The notes under the pieces are model-generated. The model saw nothing but the letters and a program-made list of their open reading frames with translations. It ran no database searches and was not told where the DNA came from. Below are positions 10,416-22,478 of a stretch of 64,000 nucleotides of DNA, in pieces. This DNA comes from Helianthus annuus (lineage: Eukaryota > Streptophyta > Magnoliopsida > Asterales > Asteraceae). The first letter of the stretch is position 1, and each line of letters opens with the position of its first letter. Location: positions 8,281,800 through 8,345,799 of the forward strand of contig NC_035435.2 in assembly GCF_002127325.2 (NCBI RefSeq), read 5' to 3'. The position numbers and the translations under genes are program-made.

Positions 10416-12301
10416 ATGACACAAATCAACCTTGCATCATGGTGGTGGCAATGGGAAGTAATGACCACCATTTCAGTTGTGATCCTGGGTGTTCTATGGT
10501 ACAAGTTGACACTATCGATCTCCTCGCGATCACCACGGTTACCTCCAGGTCCTTGGTCATTGCCGGTTGTTGGGTACCTTCCATTTCTTGGTCGTGATCT
10601 GCACATCCATCTCAAAAACATGGCTCACACCTACGGACCCATTTTCAAGTTCTATTTGGGAAGCAAGCTTTACATGGCTATAGACACCCCGGAGCTAGCT
10701 AAGGAGGTATTTCGTGACCATGATGAGACTTTTGCTAACCATGACCTAAATGCCGCGGCCTCGGTTAAGTCCCACAGAGGCCAAGATATGGGGTTTTCCG
10801 AGTACAGTGCAAACTGGCGTAAACTTCGTAAGATCTTTGTCCATGAGATGTTAAGCAGCAACAGTCTTAACAAAAATAGTTATTTCCGAACGGATGAGGT
10901 TAGAAAAACTATCAAGAATGTTTATAGTAAAATTGGGACCAATGTTAACATTCGTGATGTTTCTTTCGTTACTGGAGCAAATGTCATAAGAAGAATGGTT
11001 TGGGATGAAACATCATATACAGGTGAAAAGGGTGTCGATCTTGCAGCCGATTTACAGATGGTGGCAACGAACATCATCAAGCTTTTGGGGCAGCCAAACT
11101 TGTCAGATTTCTTCCCTACTCTTGCTTGGTTCGATCTACAAGGTGTTGAGAGGAGCATGAAGAAGGAACTTAAGAAGGCGGAACGAATTTTTGCAAGCAT
11201 CATCGAAGATCGAATCATATCTAACTCCAAAATGTCACATGAAGATGAAGGAAAGAAAGACTTTTTACAGATCTTATTAGACCTCGAGGACCAACAAGAG
11301 CTCAACAACACCCAAGTAAAAGGACTTCTCTTGGTAAGATTTACTCTTACATTCAGCATGTCAAATAGACACATCTACACCTGTTTACTTGGTTAACAAA
11401 AACTGTGTAAAAAATTGTATATAGGCCATGTTCGGCTTAGCTTTTCAAAACAACTTATAACTTTTTGAAAAAATTAATAAATCAAAATGGAGTGACTAGC
11501 TTATTCACTTTTTTCCCTCACAAAATAGTTTCAACCAAGCACTCTTCAACTTTTCAAAAAGTCAATAAGCTAATAAGTTACTAAAATAAGCAATCTGAAA
11601 CATCCACGTAATGTTGACTTTAGTCCAGTTGCAAGGACAACATCGTTAACCTTAATTTGTTGTATCAGGACGTAATGCTTGGAGGAACAGAAGCAACGAC
11701 CTCACTCATAGAATTGGCGCTGGCAAATATTATGAAAAATAATGAAGTAATGAAAAGAGTTCAAGATGAATTAGTAGAAATGGTTGGACCAAACAACATA
11801 GTCGAAGAATCGCATCTTCCAAGGCTACAATACTTAGACGCAACGATTAAGGAAACACTCCGGTTGCATCCTATAGCTCCTATCCTATTCCCACGGGTAC
11901 CGAGCAAGGATTGTGTGGTAGGTGGATATGCAATTCCGAAGGGGACTGCCGTCTTTATAAATGTTTATTCAATCCATCGGAATCCTAGATACTGGGACAA
12001 TCCCATGGAGTTTAACCCCGATAGGTTCTTGGTGAAGGAAGGGACAGACATATTGGATTATCGTGGGAACAATTTGAAGTTCTTCCCGTTTGGATCGGGA
12101 AGAAGAATGTGCCCTGGCGTTCCATTGGCCGAGAAAATGCAAAAGTTTATCTTGGCTTCTCTCTTGCACTCTTTTAACTGGAGCTTGCCGGAGGGTGTAG
12201 AGCATGACCTTACTGATAGTTTTGCTCTTGCGTTAAGAAAAAGTAAACCACTCATTGCTGTCCCATATCAAAGGTTTCCAGATGCAAGCCTTTATATGTA
12301 A
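10416..12301 (+). CDS. Cytochrome P450, CYP706-like monooxygenase
   Basis: Two exons, 10416-11333 and 11669-12301, flank a GT-AG phase-0 intron of 335 bp and give 516 residues, normal for a plant microsomal P450. Visible parts in order: N-terminal membrane anchor (about residues 15-33), proline hinge LPPGP (42-46), I-helix oxygen-binding motif GGTEATT (311-317), K-helix KETLR (E368, R371), PDRF (423-426) and the haem loop FGSGRRMCPG with ligand Cys454. The hinge context (GYLPFLGRDLH) and GVPLAEKM after the haem loop point to CYP706, a family that includes terpene hydroxylases. Family is inferred from memory of motifs; substrate is unknown. It would act on the ER with NADPH-P450 reductase. All key residues are present and no break is seen. 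It is the only intact host gene in the window. Start chosen at 10416 because the upstream ATG overlaps the TATA box. Confidence 0.92.
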
Positions 12302-12305
12302 TATT

Positions 12306-12530
12306 TTCAGACCTCGGTCTACTTATGGTTATAACTTTGTGTTTCTATTTTCTTTGAAGTATTGTGTAAACTTTGTGTTTCTATCTTCTTTGAAGTATTG
12401 TGTATCTAATAACGCCTATCGAAACTATGTTATATATTGTAATAACGATTATCGAAACTATGTTATATATTTTCTTTGAAGTATTGTGTGTTTAATAACG
12501 ATTATCGAAACTACGTTATATTTTGTTTTT
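12306..12530 (+). repeat. Tandem repeats in the P450 3' flank
   Basis: Directly after the stop, a unit containing TTTCTTTGAAGTATTGTGT occurs three times (about 12348, 12388, 12470). A unit AACGATTATCGAAACTATGTTATAT also occurs three times with small changes (about 12410-12440, 12440-12470, 12495-12525). The repeats probably lie in the 3' UTR or just beyond. No function can be read from them. Confidence 0.65.
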
Positions 12531-13263
12531 GATATAACTGCTGTACCAAGGATTAATTGCATGACGTCGGTTGGGTAAGTTGGTCACCAAGTAATATATA
12601 AACGGGTACAGGGATAATTAATAGTTTGAATTGATATGTTTATATAGCTATTTTATGAATTGCTTAATTAAGTATTAAAGTTGGTATTGGTGATAAATAG
12701 ATGGGTTAAGTTATGTAATTCTTTGGATGTTTGCTTTGTTCTTTGGTAATATATAAAAGAGTTGTGAGAAGTTCTGTCAAAACAACAGGTATCAACCAAA
12801 GAATAACAAGATCTGATATTCAGATTATCAGATCTGTGACTTTATTACACAAAACTCAAATGCAAAACAACTCTAAGAAACACAAGATCTAACACAGATC
12901 TTGAACCAACCTTAACTAATGATAACGAAGACTAGTACGAATCTAGAGAGAGAATAACTATCTAAATGTGAGAGAAAGTGAAAACAGTAATACTCAACTA
13001 AGAGTGAAAACACCACATTCACTATTACATACAACAAAACCCTGAAACATAAGGCCTTCACTTTAATACTCAGGCTGGGCCTTCAGCCTTCACTTTACGA
13101 ACACAACAAAGCCCAACTCCTACAAGCCCATCTTACAATTCCATGAGAGCCTGACAGCCACAGATCCAATTGCTAAGCCCAACTGCTACAACCTTTTTAA
13201 CCACATTAAAACAAAAATAAAATAAGTTAATACATGTTATCCAACTTTTAGTTAATGAATATA
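12531..13263. other. Intergenic DNA, possible old LTR remnant
   Basis: No gene. The stretch 12766-13210 has the composition of a Copia LTR on the minus strand: an inverted AGATCTGATATTCAGATTATCAGATCT segment, and GC-richer text including repeated TTCACTTT and GCCCAAC words. I could not define ends or a target duplication, so it is left unclassified. Confidence 0.4.
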
Positions 13264-13690
13264 GAGAAGGGTTTAAATAAGAACGCTAAATATCGCGAGA
13301 ACCGTGAGAACGAATGAAAAAATCACGAGAACTTGGTCAAAAACAATTCAAATTCAAAATTTGTTTTTACACTTATCATTATTATTCGAATACAATGTTA
13401 GAAATTAAATTTAAACGTTTAAATTTACGTGAATTCGTAAATAACGAAAATTTACACATGTGTAAGTTTTTTCATTTACACATGTGTAAATTTGTTATAT
13501 TTACACATGTGTAAAAAATCTAGTAAGAGTGATTTTTAGAGGAGAAATGAATTATTTGATGTTGTGAATTCTTATTTGATGTTGCATTTTAATTAGAATG
13601 AGGTGTATTAAAAAAAATCGGTTTTGATTGGTTTTCTCATTCGTTCTCACGGTTCTCGCAATATTTATCGTTCTCAAGATAACCCTCCTC
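13264..13690. mobile_element. MITE-like inverted-repeat element, copy 1
   Basis: The left end GGGTTTAAATAAGAACG...ATATCGCGAGAACCGTGAGAACGAAT is the inverted complement of the right end ATTCGTTCTCACGGTTCTCGCAATATTTATCGTTCTC...AACCCTCC, so it is a TIR element of about 425 bp. The interior carries three copies of the palindrome TTTACACATGTGTAAA (about 13451, 13475, 13500; the first ends in G). It has no coding capacity. A TA microsatellite follows at 13697-13715. The superfamily was not determined. Confidence 0.75.
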
Positions 13691-13716
13691 AATGAATATA
13701 TATATATATATATATA

Positions 13717-14516
13717 GGGGAGGGTTTAAATGAGAACGATAAATATCGCGAGAACCGTGAGAACGAATAAAAAAACCACAAGAACTTGGTCAAAAACAAT
13801 CCAAATTCAAAATTTCTTTTTGCACTTATCATTATTATTCGAATACAATGTTAGAAATTAAATTTACACGTTTAAATTTTCATGAATTCGTAAATAAAGA
13901 AAATTTACACATGTGTAAGTTTGCCATTTACACATGTGTAAATGTGTTATATTTACACATGTGTAAAAAAATCTAGTAAGAGTGATTTTGAGAGGAGAAA
14001 TGAATTATTTGATGTTGTAAATTCGTTTTTTGATGTTGTATCTTAGTTACAATGAGATTTGGATTAAAAAAATCGGTTTTGATTGGTTTTCTCATTCGTT
14101 CTCACGGTTCTCGCAATATTTAAATATTGCGAGAACCGTGAGAACGAATGAGAAAACCAATCAAAACCGATTTTTTTAATACAAACCTCATTGTAATAAA
14201 AATACAACTTAAAAAAAGAATTTACAACATCAAATAATTCATTTCTCCTTTCAAAATCACTTTTTTTAGATTTTCTACACATGTGTAAATAAAACAGATT
14301 TACACATGTGTAAATGGCAAATTTACACATGTGTAAATTTTCTTTATTTACGAATTCACGTAAATTTAAACGTGTAAATTAAATTTCTAACATTGTATTC
14401 GAATAATAATGATAAGTGTAGAAAAAAATTTTGAATTTGAATTGTTTTTGATAAAGTTCTCGCGGTTTTTTGATTCGTTCTCGCGATATTTAGCGTTCTC
14501 ATTTAAACCCTCCCCT
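13717..14516. repeat. 800-bp palindrome of two fused MITE copies
   Basis: A second copy of the 13264 element (from 13717) runs without its right end into a third, inverted copy (to 14516). The centre is at 14121/14122 within GCAATATTTAAATATTGC. The inner arms look identical for more than 50 bp and the whole arms are about 90 percent alike by eye. Each arm has three TTTACACATGTGTAAA-type palindromes (13904, 13927, 13952; 14275, 14299, 14322). The outer edges abut TA repeats on both sides. A transcript would fold into one long hairpin. Confidence 0.85.
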
Positions 14517-14534
14517 ATATATATATATATATAG

Positions 14535-14676
14535 AGAGTGGGGATCCTACGGAAAGTGTGTTTTTTCCTAAAAAGTGTAAAAAGTCATAAAATACAATAA
14601 TTTCAGGCATAAAACACACCTAAAACTCACAAATAATAGAATGAATATTACTAAAACACCATATTCAAACTCTAAT
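14535..14676. other. Unclassified sequence between MITE pair and Sirevirus
   Basis: Starts GTGGGGATCCTACGGAAAGTGTG beside the TA repeat. It looks like the truncated end of another repeat family cut by the LTR at 14677, but its other half is not in the window. No gene. Confidence 0.4.
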
Positions 14677-15079
14677 TGTTGGAACCTGAAGGTTTGTTCA
14701 TGCAGGTGAATCTAGTATAGGGGTTACAAGGGTTGTTTTTGTTATTTTCTTATAAACATTTTGGGCCGGTTTGGATGTTATAGGGCCAACTCGCAACCAT
14801 TAGGTATAGGGCTTATGTTTCGGCCCTAGTGTCTAGTATATATACACATCTCAACCTTAGGGTTGAGGTTGTTGGTTGGGTAACAGGTTGCGAGTCCCTG
14901 TTCTTGTATCTGTCTTCGATCTACGTTGAATGCAAGAACTTTTGGTTTGTGATTTCTATTGCTCTTAGTTATCATTGATTGTTATTGTTATTGTTTGATC
15001 TTGAATCGTCTTGTGACTGAATTCCGCGCTTTCACAAGATATTATTGATATCATTGTTTGATCCTGTTCAGGTTTTACA
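14677..15079 (+). repeat. 5' LTR of the Sirevirus
   Basis: 403 bp, starting TGTTGGAACCTGAA and ending TTCAGGTTTTACA, an imperfect terminal inverted repeat. It contains a TATATATA box at 14837-14844 and the words ACTCGCAAC and GTTGCGAGT. Ends were chosen from the TG...CA rule and the primer site 2 nt beyond. There is no second LTR to compare with. Confidence 0.85.
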
Positions 15080-15081
15080 AT

Positions 15082-15094
15082 TGGTATCAGAGCC
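15082..15094 (+). other. Primer binding site (initiator-Met tRNA)
   Basis: TGGTATCAGAGCC, a 13-nt match to the complement of the initiator-Met tRNA 3' end, 2 nt after the LTR. Confidence 0.95.
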
Positions 15095-15705
15095 AAGAAA
15101 CCATTCTTGGTTCGGTTTTGATATCAATCGGATTCAAAGTTAAACTAATATTACTAACCGGTTTGTGGTGATTGTTTTGCAGTGAAAGGATTCGATATTA
15201 CTAATATGTTCTTGGTGGTTTTTGTTAAAAAAGTTACTGATTTGGATCGTATAATTTTCAGAAATCTGTTTGCTGATTTTGTGGAGCTGATTGAAGAAAA
15301 TTCAAAGATTTCAAATCTTTGAATTTTGGAAGTGCTGAAAATCCGGGATTCCGAGTCAACAGTTCTTATCACTTATTTGTTTTGCAGGTCTCGACTCGCA
15401 ACCACAGAGGTCTCGACTTGTCCTGTTTTCATCTCGACTCGCAACAACAGAGGTCTCGGCTTGTCCTGTTTTGGTCTCGACTCGCAACGGTTGAAGGTCT
15501 CGAGTGAAGTCTCGAGTTGTGCTGTTTTTGTCTCGACTCGCAATCGGCTGGTCTCGACAAGTAGTGGTGACTCGCAACCGCGTTCTCGACTCGCAACGTC
15601 AAACATAAACTCGTGTTTTGGACTGTTGATCTGTTGATCTGTTGGACTGTTGGACTGTTGGACTATTGGACCTTAATTAATTTAATTAATTAACCATAAA
15701 CAAAC
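15095..15705 (+). repeat. Sirevirus leader with CTCGACTCGCAAC word array
   Basis: Non-coding leader before gag. From 15391 to 15600 the words TCTCGACTCGCAAC, TCTCGACTTGTCCTG and close variants recur every 20-60 bases, and CTGTTGGACTGTTGGACT repeats at 15636-15665. Small open frames here are by-products of the repeats. Presumed roles are translation leader and RNA packaging region (inference). Confidence 0.7.
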
Positions 15706-18700
15706 ATGTCAACTGCTAATGACCTAGCTGTCACAAACGCTCAGCAAGAGTTGGACTCAAAAATTGGAACCAGCTCTCGTATTCCAAGGCTTTTAGATGC
15801 TAATGACTTTCCTGAATGGAAGTGGCGTTTTGAGCAACATATCAAGTTTAAGGAGCCCAAGCTTTGGAGGGTCATTGAAAGAGGCCCTAGAGAAATCATG
15901 TATGAGAGGGAGACGAACCCTGGAGTCAAAGTCAAGAAACCTCGTGCTGAATATACTGACGAAGATTACGCTATTGTCGAAGAAGATAATCGAGCAATCG
16001 GATATTTGACCATGGGACTGGGGTCAGATATTGCTATGGGATTTCGCACTTGCAAATCAGCCAAAGAACTGTGGGAAGCATTGATCGATGTGTACGAGGG
16101 GAATGAAGATATGAGGGAAAGCAGAAGGAACCTGTTGAGGCAAAACTTCAACAATTTCAACTACGTCTATGGGGAAACCATTGAGAATCAGATTCAGCGT
16201 TTCTCAAAGATTATTACTCAAATGGATCTAGAAGAAATTCTTCCTTCAAAGGCGGCTCAGAATCGCCAACTTCTGAATGCCTTGCCTAAGAGTTGGGATA
16301 ATCACGTTGCCATGATCAAGCGGACCAAAGATCTCGCAAGATGCACCTTGACTGAAATGATTTCACACATCAAAGCATGTGAGCTTGATGACAAGCAACG
16401 GGAGAATAATCACAAGTCCAGTCTGTTAGCCGCAGGTATTTCTGTTTCTTCCACCAATCCAAGCAATGACAACACTGCACTGATTTCACAGAATGGATCG
16501 AAAAAGGCTACGTCTGGGTCAACCACTACTGTGCATTACTCTAGCTCAAGCTCCTCATCGCCTGCAGCAAAAATCGCCGCACCTTCTTCAGCAAAATCTG
16601 AGCTTATCGCATTCTTTTCTCAGCAATCGAAAGAGAATCTGGAGGTCGCTGCTTCTGTGATAAACTGTTTGAATGCCTTTGTTGCAGGTAAAATACAACC
16701 TCCAAGCTGGTCGTTGAATGATCTATTTCAGTATCATCCTGAAGATGTGGAGGAGATGGACATCACCTGGCAGATGGCAATGGCAGCATTCAGAGCACAA
16801 AGATTTGCACAAAAGACTGGCAGAAATAGATGGGGCTCTTCTTTCTCAAACTCTGCAAATGTTCCAATGAAGTTACGCTGCTACAACTGCCATGAGCAAG
16901 GTCATTTGGCAAGAAACTGTCCTAAGCCCAAAAGTAACAACAAAGACTTTACTCCTGTGCATCCTGCTCCACCAAACCCTGAAAGGGCTCTTGTGACGAC
17001 AAACGATTCAGCTGTTGCTGGTGAAGGAACTCAGAGTTCAGCCCTCGCTGTTCAACCAAGTGCAGATTTCAATTGGGATGATGAAATTCAACGACTGAAC
17101 ATCTCTCAGCCAGAAATCCAGAGTGCTGCTCAAAACATAGCATTCATGACTTCAGAGGAAAAGGACTCTTCGCCAGATGCAGAGCCTCAAGCTGAGAACT
17201 TTGCTTTCATGACCAAAATCCTGTCAGCTCCTGTTCATGGACTCACTGCTGAAGAGGTACGTTCTATTTTCTGTACTACTGAATGCAGAGAAAGAGTTGA
17301 GGCTTATAGAATACATAATGCTGAACTTATTCAAGATTATCAAGATCTTAAGAATAAAAACTTTACTTTGGCCAAAAATGAAAAACTTTACAAAGAAAAA
17401 ATTGAGGCCCAAAGAAAAGATATAGTTCAGCTAAAAGAAGACCTCAGTGCTAAAAATTGTAATTTTCTAGATGCTCTAGCCACAATTAGCGACCTGACCA
17501 AAGAATTAGAGGACTTGAAAGTCAAATATCAGATAAATGAAATAAATATTAAAAAATTTGACACCTCTAGTAATTTGGTCAAGAACATTTGTGACATACA
17601 ACTAGAGTATAAAGAAAAGAAAGGGGCTGGATTGGGATACACAAAAACTCCTCCTCCATACAATCATAACTACACTTACATGCCTTTCACGGAAGAGGAG
17701 TTACTCAATGAGGGCAAGATGACTTACGGTCCAAAAACCGATAAGTCATCGACCAACAACAAACCTGTTGATCAACAACCAGATCATACAATGAATTTTG
17801 TCTCAAAAGGAAATGTTGATCCTAACCAGTCGTTTGCATGTGCAGAAAAAGTTGATGTGAAATGTGAAGAGACACTTGGGGGAGAACAAGTTTTAAATTC
17901 TGATTCACAAAAACCTTGTTTTGATGAAAATAATCCTATTTTGGGACAAAGTATTTTTAGTATGTTGCTTTCTTTAGCTGGTAATGGGCCTGATGTTTTG
18001 GGCAAGATTGATGATGTTTGTGTTGAAACTGTGAACGTTAATTCTGGTGATGCATTTTCTTCGGTTAATAATTGTGAATGTGATGATTCTAATATGTCAG
18101 ATGATAGTGTTGCAGGTGAGGTCCCTCAGGATACATTCAGTGAAACCACTGACACTTCTTCTCAAGAAAATCACGAATGTCCTGATTCTTCTTCTGAATC
18201 GGTCTCAGTGGGAGTCCCTAATGCTGAATCTTGTGGGACCCCATTGGAAACCGTTGATACACATGTTGAAGAAGCATGTGTTAGTGAAATTTCAAATGTT
18301 TCTGAAATTGAAACTGAATCAAAAATCATCGACAAAGAATTAAATGGTAATTTGAACGTAAAATCTTCAACAGATGTTTTACCAAATAAAATTGATCTCA
18401 AATCGTCAGATTTTCAAGGAAAAGGTAATCACAGTAAGAAAGTCGTGCCTGAATCGCAACATACATCACATGCTTGTGAAACGTCGAATCAGGTGAACCC
18501 AGATCGTTCTAAACGAAAGTCAGCAAAAATCGCCAAACCTGAAAAGCAAAGCAGGAACAATTTTCAGAAAAACCCGAAACTCCACACATTGAAACGACAA
18601 ACTTGTTTCAACTGTGGAATTGCGGGACATATTGCACGAAATTGTGTCCATCCCCCAAAGAAGTCATCTGAGCACAAAGGTTTTAAAAATCAGAAGGATA

Positions 18701-19068
18701 GATCAAATCGAACTAGTTGTTCTAAGCCCATGAACGTCACGAAGACAGAGGCAATGAAGAATAACAGTCGAAGGACCAAGCCTTCTGATTTAGACTGGAA
18801 TGCAGCCAAACGAAGAAACCAACAGAATCAAAAAATTTTTCAAAGACACAAACAAAATGTTTTTGATAATTATTGTTCTAATTGGTCACATCAACACTGG
18901 AAACCAAAGGTCAAGGCTGCCCAGTCAAACATGAATGCAAATCCTTTTGTCAACAGAGATAAATCAAAATTTTTGAATAAAGATAATCTGATTTGGCAAA
19001 AAGTAACGTACATTGATGCATATGGAAAACCCAGATCCACTATGGGCTGGGTTCCCAAATCTAACTAA
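15706..19068 (+). CDS. Sirevirus Gag (1120 aa)
   Basis: The long open frame starts at ATG 15706. The N-terminal third is Copia Gag-like ([11 protein letters not shown], the UBN2-type region to about residue 230). A first CCHC zinc knuckle [14 protein letters not shown] occupies residues 392-405. A coiled-coil-prone segment covers about 535-610, followed by an acidic low-complexity part. A second knuckle [14 protein letters not shown] occupies 967-980, then a basic C-terminal tail ending WVPKSN. Gag packages the genomic RNA into particles through the knuckles. Two knuckles 575 residues apart, and this length, are typical of the enlarged Gag of Sireviruses as I know them. The frame is intact. 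It ends at TAA 19066-19068, just where the pol frame opens. Confidence 0.9.
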   Translation: MSTANDLAVTNAQQELDSKIGTSSRIPRLLDANDFPEWKWRFEQHIKFKEPKLWRVIERGPREIMYERETNPGVKVKKPRAEYTDEDYAIVEEDNRAIGYLTMGLGSDIAMGFRTCKSAKELWEALIDVYEGNEDMRESRRNLLRQNFNNFNYVYGETIENQIQRFSKIITQMDLEEILPSKAAQNRQLLNALPKSWDNHVAMIKRTKDLARCTLTEMISHIKACELDDKQRENNHKSSLLAAGISVSSTNPSNDNTALISQNGSKKATSGSTTTVHYSSSSSSSPAAKIAAPSSAKSELIAFFSQQSKENLEVAASVINCLNAFVAGKIQPPSWSLNDLFQYHPEDVEEMDITWQMAMAAFRAQRFAQKTGRNRWGSSFSNSANVPMKLRCYNCHEQGHLARNCPKPKSNNKDFTPVHPAPPNPERALVTTNDSAVAGEGTQSSALAVQPSADFNWDDEIQRLNISQPEIQSAAQNIAFMTSEEKDSSPDAEPQAENFAFMTKILSAPVHGLTAEEVRSIFCTTECRERVEAYRIHNAELIQDYQDLKNKNFTLAKNEKLYKEKIEAQRKDIVQLKEDLSAKNCNFLDALATISDLTKELEDLKVKYQINEINIKKFDTSSNLVKNICDIQLEYKEKKGAGLGYTKTPPPYNHNYTYMPFTEEELLNEGKMTYGPKTDKSSTNNKPVDQQPDHTMNFVSKGNVDPNQSFACAEKVDVKCEETLGGEQVLNSDSQKPCFDENNPILGQSIFSMLLSLAGNGPDVLGKIDDVCVETVNVNSGDAFSSVNNCECDDSNMSDDSVAGEVPQDTFSETTDTSSQENHECPDSSSESVSVGVPNAESCGTPLETVDTHVEEACVSEISNVSEIETESKIIDKELNGNLNVKSSTDVLPNKIDLKSSDFQGKGNHSKKVVPESQHTSHACETSNQVNPDRSKRKSAKIAKPEKQSRNNFQKNPKLHTLKRQTCFNCGIAGHIARNCVHPPKKSSEHKGFKNQKDRSNRTSCSKPMNVTKTEAMKNNSRRTKPSDLDWNAAKRRNQQNQKIFQRHKQNVFDNYCSNWSHQHWKPKVKAAQSNMNANPFVNRDKSKFLNKDNLIWQKVTYIDAYGKPRSTMGWVPKSN

Positions 19069-22000
19069 TCTCGCAAATCGTGCAGGAACAGCTATGGAGG
19101 ACTACCGTGCGCCTTTGGTACATGGATAGTGGCTGTTCCAGGCATATGACAGGGGACTTGACTCAGCTGGTCAATGTAAAAGAATTTGACGGGGGTTATG
19201 TCTCTTTTGCGGGAGGAGAATCTGGTAGAATCACACTGAAGGGAACTGTGAAAAATGGTGTCTTAAGCTTCGAAAATGTGAATTATGTTCCTGAACTGAA
19301 ACACAATTTGTTGAGCATTTCGCAAATTTGTGACCGAGGAAATTCGGTGCATTTTACAAAAAAGGGATGTTATGTTTTGAAGCCAGGGATTGTCATTCCT
19401 GAAGATTGGTTCTTAATGACTGCCGAGAGAAAAGGAAATGCTTATGTCATCGATATGAACAAGAAGCCGTGTGAAGAGATCACTTGCTTGTTTTCGAAGA
19501 TATCAGAACATGATGGTCTATTGTGGCATCGTCGCCTCGGGCACGTGAATATGAAAAATTTAAATCGCCTTGCCAAAGGTCAGCTGGTTCGTGATCTGCC
19601 AATCAAAGATTTTATGTTGGTAGAGAAATGTGTTGCCTGCGCTAAAGGCAAAGCTCATCGAAAGCCGCACAAGTCTAAGTCTACACCTTCAACCAAGGCT
19701 GTTCTTGAGTTACTTCATATGGACCTTTTTGGGCCCGTGAATGTTTTGAGCATTGGCAAGAAGGCATATTGTCTCGTGATAGTTGATGACTATTCACGAT
19801 ACACCTGGGTGTATTTTCTAAGTCACAAGAGTGAGGCAGCAGTTTTGATCAAACAATTCATCACCTTGGTGGAAAATCAAGCTAGTAAAAGGGTTAAGGC
19901 AATTCGATCAGATAATGGGACAGAATTCAAAAACCTTACCATGAATTCTTTTTGTGCAGAGAAGGGAATTGATCAACAGTACAGTGCTCCTCGTACTCCA
20001 CAGCAGAACGGTGTTGCTGAAAGGCGAAATCGTACTCTTATAGAGGCTGCACGTACTATGCTGGCTGACTCCAAACTTCCTAGTTTCTTCTGGGCTGAAG
20101 CTGTTAGCACGGCCTGTTATGTCCAGAATCATGCTTTAGTAAATAAACGTCACATGAAAACTCCTTATGAGATTCTGGAAGGAAACAAACCTTCGGTTTC
20201 ACACTTTCGTATCTTTGGTTGTCCATGTGTGTTATTACTAATGGATACTAATGGAAAGTTTGAAGTCAAAGGTGACGACTGTTATTTTGTTGGATACTCT
20301 AAAGGCTCAGCTTATAGAGTGTATAACAAAGTAACTAAAAAAGTCGTTGAGTCGTGCAACATTGAATGGCTAGAGGAAAATTCTACGGATGCTAGAGTCG
20401 GCCCAGATTGGTTATATGATTATGCTACTTTATTTAAATCTTTTAACGTGTTGCCAAGTGTTTCTACAGGTGAAGGAACGTCGATGCCTCATCAACCACT
20501 GTCATTTGGTGACACTGAGGAAGAAGAACAATCCGTAAGCGAATCAAAAAGCCACACCGTTGATCCCCCGGGGATAGTTTTTACTCCTCACCCTTCACCA
20601 CCGCAGGTGTCCCATCACACCCCTGAAGGTGCTTCAACTAGTGGTGCCTCACCCAGTGTTTCAGGATCTCCATTGTTTCCTGATCCGATTCCGGAGGATT
20701 GTTCTGTTGTCACTCCATTCATTCATCACTCTACAGCACCTAATGAGGGGGAGTCAAGCCATACCATTTCTGCTGATCAAAATGCTGCTTCCGAAGACGA
20801 GATAGCTCCAGATATAGCCATACCCACAAATGTTCAGCGAAATCATCCCATAGAGAATGTCATTGGTCCTGTCAACGCAGGGGTCATGACAAGGAGTCAA
20901 TCTGGAGTCATCAATACTTGTTTATACTCTTGCTATCTTTCTCAGATTGAACCTAAATCTGTTGATATCGCTTTGCAGGAACCTGGATGGGTTGATGCAA
21001 TGCACGAAGAATTGAACCAATTTGAGAAGCTTGGAGTATGGAAACTTGTCAAGTTGCCAGAGGGAAAGCGTAAACTTGGAACAAGATGGGTTTTTCGAAA
21101 CAAGCAAGATTCTGCTGGAGTCATTGTTCGCAACAAGGCAAGGCTGGTAGTTCAGGGATTTAAACAGATTGAAGGTCTGGATTATGATGAAGTATATGCT
21201 CCAGTTGCACGACTTGAAGCCATCCGGATCTTCTTAGCTTATGCGTCATACATGGGATTCACTGTTTATCAGATGGATGTCAAGACCGCGTTTCTCTATG
21301 GAGATGTGAAGGAAGAAATTTTTGTCGAGCAGCCACCAGGGTTTGTACATCCAGATTATCCTGGCTACGCCTACAAGCTGGACAAGGCACTGTACGGCTT
21401 ACACCAAGCTCCTCGAGCCTGGTATGCCACATTAACTGAGCATCTTTTGGCTCACGGGTATACACGCGGCACCATAGACCAGACTCTGTTTATCAAGAAG
21501 GTGGGAAGTGATCAAATCCTGGTTTAGATTTATGTCGATGATATCATTTTCGGATCTACGAGCGAGGATCTCTGCAAGGAATTTGAGAGGGTTATGAAGA
21601 AGAAGTTTGAAATGAGTGCTCTTGGAGAAATGACACTGTTTCTGGGATTGCAAGTCAAACAGAGTTCGCAAGGGATTCTTATCCATCAAGGGAAGTATGT
21701 GGATGATGTACTGGCGAAATTCAAGTTCACTGATGCTAAGCCTGCTGAAACACCAATGGCAGAGAGGCCACTATTGACTGAAGATGAAGAAGGAGAGTCT
21801 GTAAATCAACGTCAATACAGGTCAATGATCGGGTCGTTGATGTATCTCACAGCCAGCCGTCCGGATATCATGTTTGCTGTCTGCAACTGTGCACGCTATC
21901 AGGCTAATCCTAAAACTTCTCATCTTACTGCTGTTAAAAGGATCTTTCGGTATCTTAAAGGCCGACCTCGGTTTGGCCTGTGGTATCCGAGGGATTCCAA

Positions 22001-22478
22001 TTTTGACTTGTTTGCTTTCTCTGACAGCAATTTTGGAGGTACTGATAGTGACAGGAAATCTACATCTGCGGGATGCCAATTCTTGGGTGATCGGCTCATC
22101 TCTTGGCAATGCAAGAAACAACAAACAGTGGCGATATCCACAGCTGAAGCTGAGTATGTTGCTGCTTCTGCTTCTTGTTCTCAAGTGGTGTGGATGCAAC
22201 ATCAATTGCAGGATTATGGTTTGACTTATCTTAACACTACTATTTACTGCGATAATGATGCTGCAATTCAAATTGTTAGAAATCCTGTCTTTCACTCCAA
22301 AACCAAGCACATTGATATCAAAGTTCATTTTATCCGAGACTGCTTTGACAGAGGCCTTATCACTCTTGAACAAATCGACACAGATGCAAATGCAGCCGAT
22401 TTGTTCACCAAGCCTGTCAGCAGCTCGAAATTCAGAGTGCTTGTGGATTTTCTGAAAATGATCCGTTTTACTGACTGA
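19065..22478 (+). pseudogene. Sirevirus pol (PR-IN-RT-RNaseH) with nonsense codon
   Basis: The pol frame opens at 19065, in a different frame from gag and with almost no overlap, so it would need a shift of -1/+2 or another route. Order: aspartic protease ([11 protein letters not shown], active DSG at 19125), integrase zinc region ([16 protein letters not shown]), catalytic Asp/Asp/Glu in [15 protein letters not shown] and [13 protein letters not shown] ([22 protein letters not shown], later IYVDDIIF), and RNase H (ISTAEAEYVA). A TAG at 21525-21527 sits directly before IYVDDIIF, where this family normally has a sense codon (a CAG-to-TAG change fits). RT is therefore cut just before its catalytic YVDD. 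The frame continues to 22478. No other break was noticed. Confidence 0.88.

Noticed and set aside
15319..15637. Several short overlapping frames on both strands with CESRPK-like repeats
   Set aside because: By-products of the CTCGACTCGCAAC words, with no start context or domain.
19080..19082. GTG at 19080 as the pol start codon
   Set aside because: Plant pol is made as a fusion with Gag, and the open frame begins upstream at 19065.
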